Shown here in pieces: positions 1-8,730 of a stretch of 32,942 nt of DNA. Under the pieces are notes generated by a model. It saw only the letters and a list, made by a program, of their open reading frames with translations, was not told where the DNA came from and searched no databases. Positions within the stretch are counted from its first letter, which is position 1; every line of letters begins with the position of its first letter. The DNA is from Comamonas_F sp047606565 (lineage in GTDB: Bacteria > Pseudomonadota > Gammaproteobacteria > Burkholderiales > Burkholderiaceae_C), in the NCBI GenBank assembly GCA_047606565.1, contig JASGEH010000014.1, positions 1-32,942 on the forward strand, given 5' to 3'. The position numbers and the translations under genes were made by a program.

Positions 1-320
1 GTCGGTATGAGTTGCTGCAAGGCATGGCAACGCGCGAGAAATTGACGCTCCGACAGGTGCTTGAGCGTGTCGCCAGTGCAGCGGGACACCGGGTCGTCGT
101 CGGCAATCCCCAGCAGGTGGCAGATCAGTTGCTCGAATGGTTCGATGCCGGGCTGATCGACGGCTACGCCATCATGTGGCCCCATCTGCCCGCTGCCCTG
201 GAAGACTTTGTCGAACTGGTCGTTCCAGAGTTGCAGCGGCGTGGGGCTTACCGGACCTCCTATTCTGGTGGCACTCTGAGGGCACTCCTCGAACTGCCCG
301 CCGTTGCAGCGCTGACGTGA
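1..320 (+). CDS. FMN-dependent monooxygenase, NtaA/SnaA/DszA family (3' end only)
   Basis: The 5' part lies outside the window; the frame is open from base 3 to the TGA at 318-320. About 105 C-terminal residues are visible. They match the end of two-component, FMNH2-dependent luciferase-like monooxygenases (nitrilotriacetate, pristinamycin and dibenzothiophene-sulfone oxidising types). Recognisable parts are a G-x-P-x-x-V-A-D-Q-L segment, then A-G-x-x-D-G, then the L-E-D-F-V-E-L-V-V-P-E-L-Q-R-R-G block and R-T-x-Y near the end. The family uses reduced flavin from a partner reductase, but the substrate cannot be told from this fragment. Family call is fairly secure; function is not. Confidence 0.75.
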   Translation, partial: RYELLQGMATREKLTLRQVLERVASAAGHRVVVGNPQQVADQLLEWFDAGLIDGYAIMWPHLPAALEDFVELVVPELQRRGAYRTSYSGGTLRALLELPAVAALT

Positions 321-419
321 TGGTCTGAGCCAACAAAACTGCAGGGCTGATCGTTGCTTCCATCAAGGCCATGGCGGCGGTGGCGCAGGGCATGACTGCA
401 GTGTGAGCAGGAGCTGGTT

Positions 420-1481
420 TTACCGTGCAGGCGTGTTGGGACCAGATGTTGGGATGGTCGCAGGCGTCGCCGCAGCCGGAGCGGCGGGCGTAGCGCCATC
501 GCCGCCGGAGGTGCTGCTGGCGCCCTGGGCGGCGGCTTCCAGGCCCGGTCGGGTGCTGGGGGGTAGCGGTGGCGGCAGCGGGCCGCGCGGGGCCGGCAGG
601 TGCGCGGCGATGACGTTTTTCCAGATGTCGTAGCCCGCGCGGTTCATGTGCAACTGGTCTTGCAGGAACAGTTCGGGGCGTGGCTTGCCCTGGCCGTCGA
701 GCATGGGGTGGTAGATGTCGACGTAGTCGGTGTTGGGCCGGGTTTCCAGGAAGCGCTGGATGAGGGCGTTGGTCAGCGCGATCTTGGCCGAAAGGTTGGC
801 GCGCGACGGGCTGGGCTTGATCGAGATGTAGGTGATGCGGGTCTGAGGCAGTTCCTTGCGCACGGCCTCGAAGAAGGCCGTGAAGTCCGCCAGTACGCGC
901 TCCGGCCCGCGTCCCATGGCCAGGTCGTTGTCGCCGGCGTAGATCAGCAGCAGGCGCGGCCGGTAGGGGAAGACCAGGCGATCGACGAAATAGGCGTTGT
1001 CGGCCATGGTCGAGCCGCCGAAGCCGCGGTTGATGACGTGCTCGATGTACGGGAAATCAGCCTTGAGCGTGCTCCACAGCCGCACCGTGGAGCTGCCCAC
1101 GAACAGCACGCCGTCCTGCGGCGGCGGCTTGGCGCGGTCGGCCTCGGCGAACTGGGCCATGGTGGTCATCCACTGCACATAGGCCTGCGGCACCGGCTTG
1201 ACCACCGGCACGGCGGGGTTGTCCGGCACCACCGTGCGGGCCGGCGCCCGGGGCGCGACGGTGGGGGCAGCGGTGCCCGAGGGGGCCGGGTTGTCGGGCG
1301 AGCGGGCTTCCTCGGCCGGGGCCGTCGCGGCCACGGCCGCTGGCCGCGGTGTGGCGGGTGCGGCCGGTGGGGCGGCGGCGTCTTGCGCGCGCACGGCCGC
1401 GCAGGTCAGCAGGCTGGCGCACAGCGCGGCGGAAAGCCGTAGGGCGCTGCGGTGCCGGAAGGGCCGGGAAGCGAGGGGCAT
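420..1481 (-). CDS. Secreted SGNH/GDSL-type hydrolase
   Basis: 353 residues. The chosen start is the ATG at 1481, which gives a basic N-terminus, a hydrophobic core and an A-x-A-type site near residues 29-32, so export is likely. Residues about 35-95 are an Ala/Pro-rich low-complexity linker. The catalytic domain shows SGNH blocks: G-S-S-T near 129-132 (probable nucleophile Ser131), G-F-G-G-S near 153-157, G-D-N-D at 183-186 (Asn185) and D-Q-L-H at 275-278 (Asp/His pair). The C-terminus is again Pro/Ala/Ser-rich. The family contains esterases, lipases and acetylhydrolases, so the substrate is unknown. It is 35 bp downstream of argH on the same strand. The open frame runs much further upstream, but that stretch is the shadow of argH. 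Confidence 0.8.
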   Translation of the reverse strand: MPLASRPFRHRSALRLSAALCASLLTCAAVRAQDAAAPPAAPATPRPAAVAATAPAEEARSPDNPAPSGTAAPTVAPRAPARTVVPDNPAVPVVKPVPQAYVQWMTTMAQFAEADRAKPPPQDGVLFVGSSTVRLWSTLKADFPYIEHVINRGFGGSTMADNAYFVDRLVFPYRPRLLLIYAGDNDLAMGRGPERVLADFTAFFEAVRKELPQTRITYISIKPSPSRANLSAKIALTNALIQRFLETRPNTDYVDIYHPMLDGQGKPRPELFLQDQLHMNRAGYDIWKNVIAAHLPAPRGPLPPPLPPSTRPGLEAAAQGASSTSGGDGATPAAPAAATPATIPTSGPNTPAR

Positions 1482-1516
1482 GGGGAGATCGACGCCGGGT
1501 TTCTTCAAGAGGGGAG

Positions 1517-2935
1517 TCAGGCGGCCAGCCGCTCGCGGTGCCGCGCGATCTGCGCGCGCACCTGCGCCGGGGCGGTGCCGCCGAGCACGTTGCGTGCTTC
1601 CAGCGAGCCGCGCAGCGTCAGCACCGCGTGGACGTCGGCGTCGATGGCCGGGTGGAAGCGCTGCAGCACCGCCAGCGGCAGCTCGGAGAGGTCCACGCCT
1701 TCGCCGATGGCGGTCTTGACGGCGTGCGCCACCACCTCGTGCGCATCGCGGAAGGGCAGGCCCTTCTTGACCAGGTAGTCGGCCAGGTCGGTCGCCGTGG
1801 CGTAGCCCTTGAGGGCGGCGCGTTCCATCGCTTCGGGCCGGACGGTGATGCCGCCGGCCATCTCGGCGAAGATGCGCAGCGTGTCCTTGAGCGTGTCGAC
1901 GGTGTCGAACAGCGGCTCCTTGTCTTCCTGGTTGTCCTTGTTGTAGGCCAGGGGCTGGCCCTTCATCAGCGTGATCAGGCCCATCAGGTGGCCGACCACG
2001 CGGCCGCTCTTGCCGCGCGCCAGCTCGGGCACGTCGGGGTTCTTCTTCTGCGGCATGATGGACGAGCCGGTGGTGAAGCGGTCGGCGATCTGGATGAAGC
2101 CGAAGTTCTGGCTCATCCACAGGATCAGTTCTTCCGAGAAGCGGCTGATGTGGACCATGGCGAGCGCGGCGGCGGCGCTGAACTCGATGGCGAAGTCGCG
2201 GTCGCTGACGGCGTCCAGGCTGTTCTGGCAGACCTGCGGGCGGCCCTGCTCGTCGACCATACCCAGCGTGCGCGCCACGCGCTCGCGGTCGAGCGGGTAG
2301 CTGGTGCCGGCCAGCGCGGCGGCGCCCAGCGGCAGGCGGTTGACGCGGCGGCGCACGTCGGCGAAGCGCTCGGCGTCGCGCGCGAACATTTCCACGTAGG
2401 CCAGCATGTGGTGGCCGAAGCTCACCGGCTGCGCCACCTGCAGGTGGGTGAAGCCGGGCAGGATGACCTCGGCGTGCTGCTCGGCGATCGTCACCAGCGC
2501 CTTCTGCAAATCGGTCAGCAGGCCGGCGATCAGGTCGATCTCGTCGCGCAGCCACAGCCGCACGTCGGTGGCGATCTGGTCGTTGCGGCTGCGGCCGGTG
2601 TGCAGGCGCTTGCCGGCGTCACCCACCAGTTGCGTCAGGCGGGCCTCGATGTTGAGGTGAACGTCCTCCAGCGCCAGCTTCCACTCGAAAGCGCCGGACT
2701 CGATCTCCTGGCTGATGCGGCCCAGCCCGTCCTGGATGGCGGCCAGGTCGGCCGCGCCGATGATGCCTTGCGCGGCCAGCATGTCGGCATGCGCCAGGCT
2801 GCCGGCGATGTCGGCCTTCCACAGCCGCTGGTCGAAGAACACGCTCGAGGTGTAGCGCATCACGAGGTCGCTCATGGGCTCGGAAAACAGCGCGGACCAC
2901 GCTTCGGATTTTTTGTCGAGTTGATTGGAAGACAT
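1517..2935 (-). CDS. argH: Argininosuccinate lyase
   Basis: 472 residues, the usual length. It cleaves argininosuccinate to arginine and fumarate, the last step of arginine synthesis, as a cytosolic homotetramer. The fumarase/aspartase superfamily signature G-S-S-I-M-P-Q-K-K-N-P is at residues 290-300, the flexible loop holding the catalytic serine. T-G-R-S-R-N-D-Q is at 113-120 and G-F-T-H-L-Q at 161-166. The ATG at 2935 is preferred because the protein then begins M-S-S-N-Q-L-D-K-K, as expected for betaproteobacterial ArgH; a longer open frame to 2989 adds unlikely residues. It is divergent from the AlgZ-like kinase gene, the same argH-algZ-algR neighbourhood known from Pseudomonas. Confidence 0.97.
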   Translation of the reverse strand: MSSNQLDKKSEAWSALFSEPMSDLVMRYTSSVFFDQRLWKADIAGSLAHADMLAAQGIIGAADLAAIQDGLGRISQEIESGAFEWKLALEDVHLNIEARLTQLVGDAGKRLHTGRSRNDQIATDVRLWLRDEIDLIAGLLTDLQKALVTIAEQHAEVILPGFTHLQVAQPVSFGHHMLAYVEMFARDAERFADVRRRVNRLPLGAAALAGTSYPLDRERVARTLGMVDEQGRPQVCQNSLDAVSDRDFAIEFSAAAALAMVHISRFSEELILWMSQNFGFIQIADRFTTGSSIMPQKKNPDVPELARGKSGRVVGHLMGLITLMKGQPLAYNKDNQEDKEPLFDTVDTLKDTLRIFAEMAGGITVRPEAMERAALKGYATATDLADYLVKKGLPFRDAHEVVAHAVKTAIGEGVDLSELPLAVLQRFHPAIDADVHAVLTLRGSLEARNVLGGTAPAQVRAQIARHRERLAA

Positions 2936-3016
2936 GGCAAGCCAGTAATATGCGTCGAGGGAGGTCGCGGACAGGCATCGGGACGACACGCATGCCGCGC
3001 GGGGAGAAACACGCAG
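2936..3016. promoter_or_regulatory. Divergent argH / kinase intergenic region
   Basis: 81 bp between the divergent start codons of argH and the AlgZ-like kinase gene. It holds TAATAT at 2946-2951, which reads ATATTA on the other strand, a possible -10 element. GGGGAG at 3001-3006 is the likely ribosome site for the kinase. I cannot pair a convincing -35 with the -10-like element, so this is a position-based call. Confidence 0.3.
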
Positions 3017-4168
3017 ATGGATGGGAAGACGGGGATTTTATCGGCCTCGGCCGCGCGGCCGTGGGCGGGCGAGCCGCCGCGGCTCGACCTGTGCCATACC
3101 GGCGTCGTTCTGCGGCTGGTGCTAGCGGCCGAAGCGCTGGTGGCCGCCGCGACCCTGCTGCAGATGCCGCCCGGCGCCGGCGGGCCGTGGCTGGCCGGCG
3201 AATGGCTGCCGCGCTGGGGCGTGGCCAGCGCGGTGATTCTGCCGGTGCTGCTGCTGTGGCTGTTGGTGGGCTGTGCGCTGACCACGCACGGCCACGATTT
3301 CGCGCGGCGCCACTGGCGGCTGTGGTCGGCGGCGACCGGCGCCGTGGCCGGGGTGCTGGCGGCTGCCGGCCTGCAGGCCGTGGTGGCGCAAGCCGGGCTG
3401 GCGACCGGACCTGGGCTGCTGGCGTATGCCGCCGCCGCGCTGCTGGGTGGCGGCGCGGCCCTGGCGGTGGTCTGGGCCTTGCTGCTGCGCGCGCAGGCCG
3501 GTGCACCGATGCGTGCGTTGGCCCAGGCCGCCGAATTGCAGGCGCGTATCCAACCGCATTTCCTGTTCAACACCCTCAACAGCGCCATCGCCCTGACGCG
3601 CGAGCAGCCCCAGCGCGCCGAGCAGGTGCTGGAAGACCTGTCCGAGCTGCTGCGCGCCGCGTTGGCCGATACCCGCGAGAGCGCCACGCTGGCGAGCGAA
3701 CTGGCGCTGGCGCGGCGCTACCTGGCGCTCGAACAGGTGCGCTTTGCCGAGCGCATGGCGGTGACTTGGACGGTCGATGCGCAGGCCCTGTCGGCGCGCG
3801 TGCCGCCGCTGCTGCTGCAGCCGCTGGTCGAGAACGCGGTGCGCCATGGCGTCGAGTGCAGCGCCGCGCCGGTGGCCATCGACATCGCCGTGCGGCGGCA
3901 GGCCGGGCAGGTCTGCGTGGTCATCGCCAACACGCTACCCGTGCCGGACCTGGGCCGGTCCGTGCGTCGCCGCGCTGGGCGGGGCATGGCGCTGGACAAC
4001 GTGCGGGCGCGGCTGGCCCTGCTGCATGACATGGAGGGCAGGCTGGAGGTGCGCTGCCAGCCGGAGGCGGACGGCGGGCCCGGGCGCTTCGTGGTCACGC
4101 TGCGGCTGCCGCCCGGACCGGGACGAGGCGCGGCGAGCCGCCTGGGCGCACGCAGGGAGATGGCGTGA
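3017..4168 (+). CDS. algZ: LytS/AlgZ-family membrane sensor histidine kinase
   Basis: 383 residues. The ATG at 3017 follows GGGGAG at 3001-3006; the frame is open far upstream but only as an antisense shadow of argH. About four membrane segments are visible near residues 27-50, 70-89, 104-127 and 133-157. The His_kinase domain follows with phosphoacceptor His181 inside I-Q-P-H-F-L-F-N-T. An N-box-like P-L-V-E-N-A-V-R-H-G comes next, then a glycine-containing R-G-M-A-L-D-N-V-R-A-R-L ATP-lid motif. In Pseudomonas this kinase class (FimS/AlgZ) works with AlgR on twitching and exopolysaccharide genes; the targets here are unknown. Its stop overlaps the regulator's start by 3 bp, so the pair is translationally coupled. 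The symbol is assigned by family and synteny. Confidence 0.85.
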   Translation: MDGKTGILSASAARPWAGEPPRLDLCHTGVVLRLVLAAEALVAAATLLQMPPGAGGPWLAGEWLPRWGVASAVILPVLLLWLLVGCALTTHGHDFARRHWRLWSAATGAVAGVLAAAGLQAVVAQAGLATGPGLLAYAAAALLGGGAALAVVWALLLRAQAGAPMRALAQAAELQARIQPHFLFNTLNSAIALTREQPQRAEQVLEDLSELLRAALADTRESATLASELALARRYLALEQVRFAERMAVTWTVDAQALSARVPPLLLQPLVENAVRHGVECSAAPVAIDIAVRRQAGQVCVVIANTLPVPDLGRSVRRRAGRGMALDNVRARLALLHDMEGRLEVRCQPEADGGPGRFVVTLRLPPGPGRGAASRLGARREMA

Positions 4169-5016
4169 GCACCGTGCCGGACCAGAGGCCGGCCCTGTTC
4201 CTGGCCGAAACGGCGACAACCGGCGCGCCGGCCTGGCGCGCGCTGGTGGTTGACGACGAGCCGCTGGCGCGGCTGCGGCTGCGGCAACTGTTGGTGGAGC
4301 TGGCTGCGCCGCTGGGCTGCTGCGCGGTGCTGGAGGCTGGCAGCGCCGCCGAGGCGCTGGCCTGGCCCGCTCGGCTGGCCGCCGAGGCGGGGCCGGGTCC
4401 GGTGCCGCCGCTGGCCCTGGTGTTCATCGACATCCAGATGCTGGGCCTCGACGGTCTGCAACTGGCGGCGGCCTGGCCGCTGGCCTCGCACCGGGTGTTC
4501 GTCAGCGCCCATGCGCAGCATGCGCTGCAGGCTTTCGAGCTGGGGGCGCTGGACTATCTGGCCAAGCCGGTCAGCCGCGAGCGCCTGGCCCGGACTGTGG
4601 CGCGTGCGCTGGCGACGCCGCCCGGTGCGACGGCCGCCACGGCGTGCGCCACCAGGCCCGCGCTGCAGGTGCCGCAGGCGCTGCAGGTCGACGACCGCGG
4701 CGGCAGCCGGCCGATCGCGCTGGACGAGGTGGTCTACGTGCGTGCCGAACTCAAGTACCTGACGGTGCGCACCGAACAGCGCAACTGGCTCATGAGCGCG
4801 TCGCTGCAGGACCTGGCGCAGCGTTTCCCGCAGCATTTCGTGCGCGTGCACCGCAATGCGCTGGTCTCGGTGCCACGCTTGCGCGCGCTGCGCGCCGTGC
4901 CGGGGGCGGGCGGCCTGCTCAGCCTGCGCGGCGTGGACGAATCGCTGGCCGTCTCGCGCCGCCAACTGCCCGTGGTGCGCGAGAAGCTGGCGCGCCTGCA
5001 GGCCGCCGGCGCTTGA
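4165..5016 (+). CDS. algR: LytTR-type response regulator, AlgR-like
   Basis: 283 residues. The GTG start at 4165 overlaps the kinase stop (GTGA). The receiver domain shows V-V-D-D-E-P-L-A-R at 28-36, probable phosphoacceptor Asp89 in F-I-D-I-Q-M, and Lys134 in L-A-K-P. A LytTR DNA-binding domain covers about 165-275, with Y-V-R-A-E-L-K-Y and F-V-R-V-H-R-N-A-L-V as typical blocks. The usual M-P-G-(M/L)-D-G after the phospho-site reads M-L-G-L-D-G here, so the conserved proline is lost. The N-terminus is about 20 residues longer than typical AlgR. The pair is probably a two-component system controlling surface or motility genes. The gene ends 4 bp from the convergent ABC binding-protein gene with no clear terminator between them. 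Confidence 0.85.
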   Translation: MSTVPDQRPALFLAETATTGAPAWRALVVDDEPLARLRLRQLLVELAAPLGCCAVLEAGSAAEALAWPARLAAEAGPGPVPPLALVFIDIQMLGLDGLQLAAAWPLASHRVFVSAHAQHALQAFELGALDYLAKPVSRERLARTVARALATPPGATAATACATRPALQVPQALQVDDRGGSRPIALDEVVYVRAELKYLTVRTEQRNWLMSASLQDLAQRFPQHFVRVHRNALVSVPRLRALRAVPGAGGLLSLRGVDESLAVSRRQLPVVREKLARLQAAGA

Positions 5017-5020
5017 ATTT

Positions 5021-6541
5021 CTACTTCCAGGACTGCGTGGCCACGTCGTTGACGAAGATCGGCTGGTCCTTCCACAGCCCCTGAACCCGGGCGTTGGCGA
5101 CCGTGGCCCATTGCGGCGTGAACAGGTAGGCGTTGACCGCGTCGGTGGCCAGCAGGCGCTGGGCGTCGCCGTAGAGCCGGTTGCGCTCGGCCTCGGTGGG
5201 GGCGGTGTTGATGCGCGCGATGATGTCGCGGTAGGCGGCCGATTCGTAGCCGAAGTAGTAGCCCGGCTCGGCCGACTTGGCGAGGTCGAAGGGCTCGACG
5301 TGCGAGACGATGCTCAGGTCGTAGTTGTGGTTCTTGTAGACGCCGTCGAGCCACTGCGCCCATTCGATGTTCTCGATGCGGGCCTGGATGCCGACCTGCG
5401 CGAGCTGCGCGGCGATGATCTCGCCGCTGCGCCGCGCATAGGGCGGCGGCGGCAGCTTGAGGCTGAGCTGCAGCGGCAGCTTGACGCCGGCTTGCCGCAG
5501 CAGGTCGCGGGCCTTGGCGGGGTCGTAGGGGTTGATGCCGGTCACGTCCACATAGCCCGGCGCGCCCGGCGCGTAGTGGGCACCGATGGGTGTGCCCAGG
5601 CCATCGACCGCGCCAGCGATGACGGCCTGGCGGTCGATGGCTGCGGCGATCGCGCGGCGCACGCGCACGTCGTTGAGCGGCGGGCGCTGGTTGTTGATGG
5701 CCAGCAGGGTCTTGGCGCGCGAGTTACCGATCAGCACCTGGAAGCGCGGGTCGTTGCGGAAGGGCGCCAGGCTCTGCGCCTGCAGGCCGCGCGGGAAGGA
5801 GTCGACGTCGCCGGCCAGCAGCGCGGCCACGCTGGCGGCCTGGTCGCTGATGAAGCGGAAGGTGACGCGCGCGATCTTCACGCCGGCGGCGTTGCGGTAG
5901 CCGTCCCACTTGGCCAGCGTGAGCGAGGCGCCCCGGGCCCAGTTGGCGAAGGTATAGGGCCCGGTGCCCACCGGCCGCACGCCGTTGGTGGCGGCGCTCT
6001 TGGGCTCGACGATGATGGCCGTGCCCTGGCCCAGCAGCAGCGGCAGGTCGGGGTTGGGCTGGCGCAGCGCCAGCACCACGGTGGCGGCGTCGGGCGTGTC
6101 GATGCGCTCGATGTTGGCGAAGATGGCCTTGTCCTTGTTGACCGAATCGGGCGCGGCGGCGCGCTCGAACGAGAACTTGACGGCCTGCGCGTTGAAGGGC
6201 TCGCCGTTGTGGAAGGTCACGCCCTGGCGCAGCTTGAAGGTGTAGGTCTTCTGGTCGGGCGAGACCGTCCAGCTTTCGGCCAGCAGCGGTTCGGCCCGGC
6301 CCGCTTCGGTGAACTTGGTGAGGGTTTCGTAGATGCTGTAGAGCGTCACCTCCGAGACCGCCGCGGACGCGCCGGTCGTGGGGTCCAGCCCCGGCGGCTC
6401 CAGGGTGACGCCGACGGTCAGGCTGGCATTGCTGCCGCCACCGGACTGGGCGTGGGCGGGCAGGCTGGTGGCGGCCAGTACGGCGGCGGCCGTGCCCAGC
6501 AGGACGGTGCGGCGCAGGACGGAACGGCAAGACAGGCTCAT
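5021..6541 (-). CDS. ABC transporter substrate-binding protein, family 5 (peptide/nickel type)
   Basis: 506 residues. The ATG at 6541 has an AGGAG about 6 nt upstream on the minus strand, which fixes the start; the frame extends 10 residues further without a ribosome site. A signal peptide spans residues 1-31 (basic start, hydrophobic core, A-H-A cleavage site). The mature protein has the SBP_bac_5 pattern: V-T-L-E-P-P-G-L-D-P near the N-terminus, L-A-E-S-W, T-Y-T-F-K-L-R-Q-G-V-T-F-H-N-G, and V-G-T-G-P-Y. Family members deliver di/oligopeptides, glutathione, nickel or opines to a DppB/DppC-type channel. Ligand cannot be inferred. It is the last gene of the minus-strand run behind the two permeases, 97 bp from dppC-like. 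Confidence 0.92.
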   Translation of the reverse strand: MSLSCRSVLRRTVLLGTAAAVLAATSLPAHAQSGGGSNASLTVGVTLEPPGLDPTTGASAAVSEVTLYSIYETLTKFTEAGRAEPLLAESWTVSPDQKTYTFKLRQGVTFHNGEPFNAQAVKFSFERAAAPDSVNKDKAIFANIERIDTPDAATVVLALRQPNPDLPLLLGQGTAIIVEPKSAATNGVRPVGTGPYTFANWARGASLTLAKWDGYRNAAGVKIARVTFRFISDQAASVAALLAGDVDSFPRGLQAQSLAPFRNDPRFQVLIGNSRAKTLLAINNQRPPLNDVRVRRAIAAAIDRQAVIAGAVDGLGTPIGAHYAPGAPGYVDVTGINPYDPAKARDLLRQAGVKLPLQLSLKLPPPPYARRSGEIIAAQLAQVGIQARIENIEWAQWLDGVYKNHNYDLSIVSHVEPFDLAKSAEPGYYFGYESAAYRDIIARINTAPTEAERNRLYGDAQRLLATDAVNAYLFTPQWATVANARVQGLWKDQPIFVNDVATQSWK

Positions 6542-6638
6542 CGGATCTCCTCGGATGGGGGTGCGGGGCATGGGGCCCGCCGAAGTGGCGGATTGCCGGG
6601 CAATATAGGCGAAAACCAGACAGACTGCCCGGGCGATT

Positions 6639-7529
6639 TCAGCGGCGCCGCGCCAGCCGGGGATCGAGCAGGTCGCGCAGGCCGTCGCCCAGCAGGTTCA
6701 GGCCCAGCACCGCCAGCGCGATCGCCAGACCCGGGTAGATTGCCAGCCGGGGCGCCTGGAACATCAGCGTCTGCGCCTCGGCCAGCATGCGGCCCCAGGA
6801 GACGTGCGGCGGCTGCGTGCCCAGGCCCAGGTAGGACAGCGCGGCCTCGGCCAGGATGGCGATGGCGAACTCCACCGTAGCCTGCACCACGATGGCCGGG
6901 GCGATGTTGGGCAGCACGTGCTCGAAGGCGATGCGCGCGCCGCCCTTGCCGCAACTGCGCGCGGCCAGCACGAACTCGCGCGTCCACACGCTGCGCGCCG
7001 TCGCCCGCGTCAGCCGCGCGAAGATCGGGACGTTGGCGATGCCGATGGCGACGATGGCGTTGCCGATGCCCGCGCCCAGCGCGGCCGTCAGCATGATGGC
7101 CAGCAAGATGGCCGGGAAGGCCAGCGTGAAGTCGGCCGCGCGCATCACCAGCGTGTCGACCCAGCCGCCGCGCGCGGCCGCCAGCATGCCCAGCAGTACG
7201 CCGCCGGCCACGCCAATGCCCACGGCGATGAGGCCGACCAGAATGGAGTTGCGCGCGCCGGCCATGATTTGCGAGAGCACGTCGCGGCCGAGGTTGTCGG
7301 TGCCCAGCCAGTGGCCGCCGCCGGGCGGCTGCAGCCGCGCGGGAATGTCGATGGCGCCGGGCGGCCAGGGCGTCCACAGCCACGACAGGCCAGCGCTGGC
7401 CAGCAGCAGCGCGGTCAGCGCCAGGCCCAGCGCGAAGCTGCGGTGGCGCAGCGCGCGCGTCCAGAAGCCGCGTCGTGGCGTTGGCGGGGCGGGCGTTGGC
7501 AGGGCCGGGAGGGGCGGATGGGTCGTCAT
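6639..7529 (-). CDS. dppC: ABC transporter permease, DppC/OppC-like
   Basis: 296 residues with about six membrane segments. The N-terminal part carries the DppC-type hallmark W-L-G-T-D-N-L-G-R-D-V-L-S-Q. The EAA-like cytoplasmic loop (E-F-V-L-A-A-R-S-C-G) that docks on the ATPase is followed by H-V-L-P-N-I-A-P. It forms the inner-membrane channel with the DppB-like partner. The ATG at 7529 begins a proline-rich cytoplasmic leader; no strong ribosome site is visible, and the start lies 29 bp after the partner's stop, so coupling is possible. The C-terminus (D-L-L-D-P-R-L) is typical. No ATPase gene is adjacent. The symbol is by family, not proven substrate. Confidence 0.88.
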   Translation of the reverse strand: MTTHPPLPALPTPAPPTPRRGFWTRALRHRSFALGLALTALLLASAGLSWLWTPWPPGAIDIPARLQPPGGGHWLGTDNLGRDVLSQIMAGARNSILVGLIAVGIGVAGGVLLGMLAAARGGWVDTLVMRAADFTLAFPAILLAIMLTAALGAGIGNAIVAIGIANVPIFARLTRATARSVWTREFVLAARSCGKGGARIAFEHVLPNIAPAIVVQATVEFAIAILAEAALSYLGLGTQPPHVSWGRMLAEAQTLMFQAPRLAIYPGLAIALAVLGLNLLGDGLRDLLDPRLARRR

Positions 7530-7558
7530 GGTGGGGACGGGCGGGGTATGGGGGCGGC

Positions 7559-8509
7559 CTAGCGCCCGACGTGGCGCAGGCGTGGATCGATGAGGATGTA
7601 AAGCAGGTCGATGGCGAAGTTGACGGCGATCACCAGCGCGGTCAGCAGCATCACGCCGTTGCGCACCACCACCAGGTCGCGGTTGGCGATGGATTGGAAC
7701 AGCAGGCGGCCGATGCCGGGCAGGTAGAACACGTTCTCGACCACGATGGTGCCGGCCAGCAGGCTGGCGAATTGCCAGCCCATCACGGTCAGGATCGGCA
7801 CCAGCGCGTTGCGCAGCACGTGGCGCCACAGGATGGCACGCTCGCCCAGGCCCTTGGCGCGGGCGGTGCGCACGTAGTCCTCGTGCAGCACCTCCAGCAC
7901 GGCCGAGCGGGTGTTGCGCGCCAGGATGGCGGCCTGCACCACGGCCAGCGACAGCGCCGGCAGGATCAGCGCCTTGAAGGCGGGCCACACGCCGTTGCCC
8001 CAGCCCGGGAAGCCGCCGGCGGCGAACCAGCGCAACTGCACGGCGAACAGCAGGATCAGCAGGATGGCGAACCAGAAGTTGGGGATGGCGATGCCCAATT
8101 GGCTCAGCGTCATCACGCCGACGTCGCCCAGCCGGTTGTGGCGGGTGGCCGCGTACAGGCCGGCGGCCAGGGCCGCCACGCTGGTCGCCAGCATGGCCAG
8201 CAGGGCCAGCGGCAGCGTCAGCACCATCCGTTCGCCGATCAGCCCGGCCACGGGCGTGCCGTAGACGGCGCTGGTGCCCATGTCGCCCCGCGCCAGTCCG
8301 GCCAGCCAGTCCAGGTAGCGCCACGCGGCCGGGCGGTCGAGGCCGAGCTGGCGTTCGAGCGCGGCCACCGCCTCGGCCGGGGCGTCCGGGCCCATCATCA
8401 TCTGCGCGGCATTGCCCGGCAGCACTTCGAGCGCCAGAAAGATCAGCAGCGAAGCCGCCAGCAGCGTGGCCAGCAGGGTCAGGGTACGGTGGATCAGTTG
8501 AGCGCGCAT
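7559..8509 (-). CDS. dppB: ABC transporter permease, DppB/OppB-like
   Basis: 316 residues with about six membrane segments and the large periplasmic loop typical of DppB (G-D-x-G-T-S block). The EAA loop D-Y-V-R-T-A-R-A-K-G-L-G is followed by H-V-L-R-N-A-L-V-P. The C-terminus has the family's D-P-R-L-R near the end. The start is set at the ATG at 8509, where the sequence begins M-R-A-Q-L with the first membrane helix close behind; the open frame continues 45 residues upstream without family resemblance. It is the first gene of the minus-strand ABC run, and its upstream region (8510-8730) is shared with the divergent ferredoxin gene. Confidence 0.88.
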   Translation of the reverse strand: MRAQLIHRTLTLLATLLAASLLIFLALEVLPGNAAQMMMGPDAPAEAVAALERQLGLDRPAAWRYLDWLAGLARGDMGTSAVYGTPVAGLIGERMVLTLPLALLAMLATSVAALAAGLYAATRHNRLGDVGVMTLSQLGIAIPNFWFAILLILLFAVQLRWFAAGGFPGWGNGVWPAFKALILPALSLAVVQAAILARNTRSAVLEVLHEDYVRTARAKGLGERAILWRHVLRNALVPILTVMGWQFASLLAGTIVVENVFYLPGIGRLLFQSIANRDLVVVRNGVMLLTALVIAVNFAIDLLYILIDPRLRHVGR

Positions 8510-8730
8510 GGGCCGATAAAGACGCGGGAGGAGGCGCCGCGCCAGGACGCGCGGCGAGCGGCCATTGTGCATGGCCGGGCGGCCCGTGTCGCGGTGCCGC
8601 GTGCCGGGCCGCTGCCGCGGCGTCCGACAGGCTGGCAGGGGCAAGCGCGGCGCCGTGGCGGGCGGCGCGGGATAATGGCCCCCATGTTCCGCGTCTTCAT
8701 GTCCCGCAGCCCCTGCCCGGAGGTCGTCCC

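Noticed and set aside
1349..3016. Long N-terminal extension of the AlgZ-like kinase
   Set aside because: The open frame upstream of 3017 is antisense to argH and has no domain resemblance; a ribosome site precedes 3017.
4856..6880. Plus-strand frame of about 670 codons opposite the ABC binding protein
   Set aside because: Antisense shadow; no ribosome site, no motifs.
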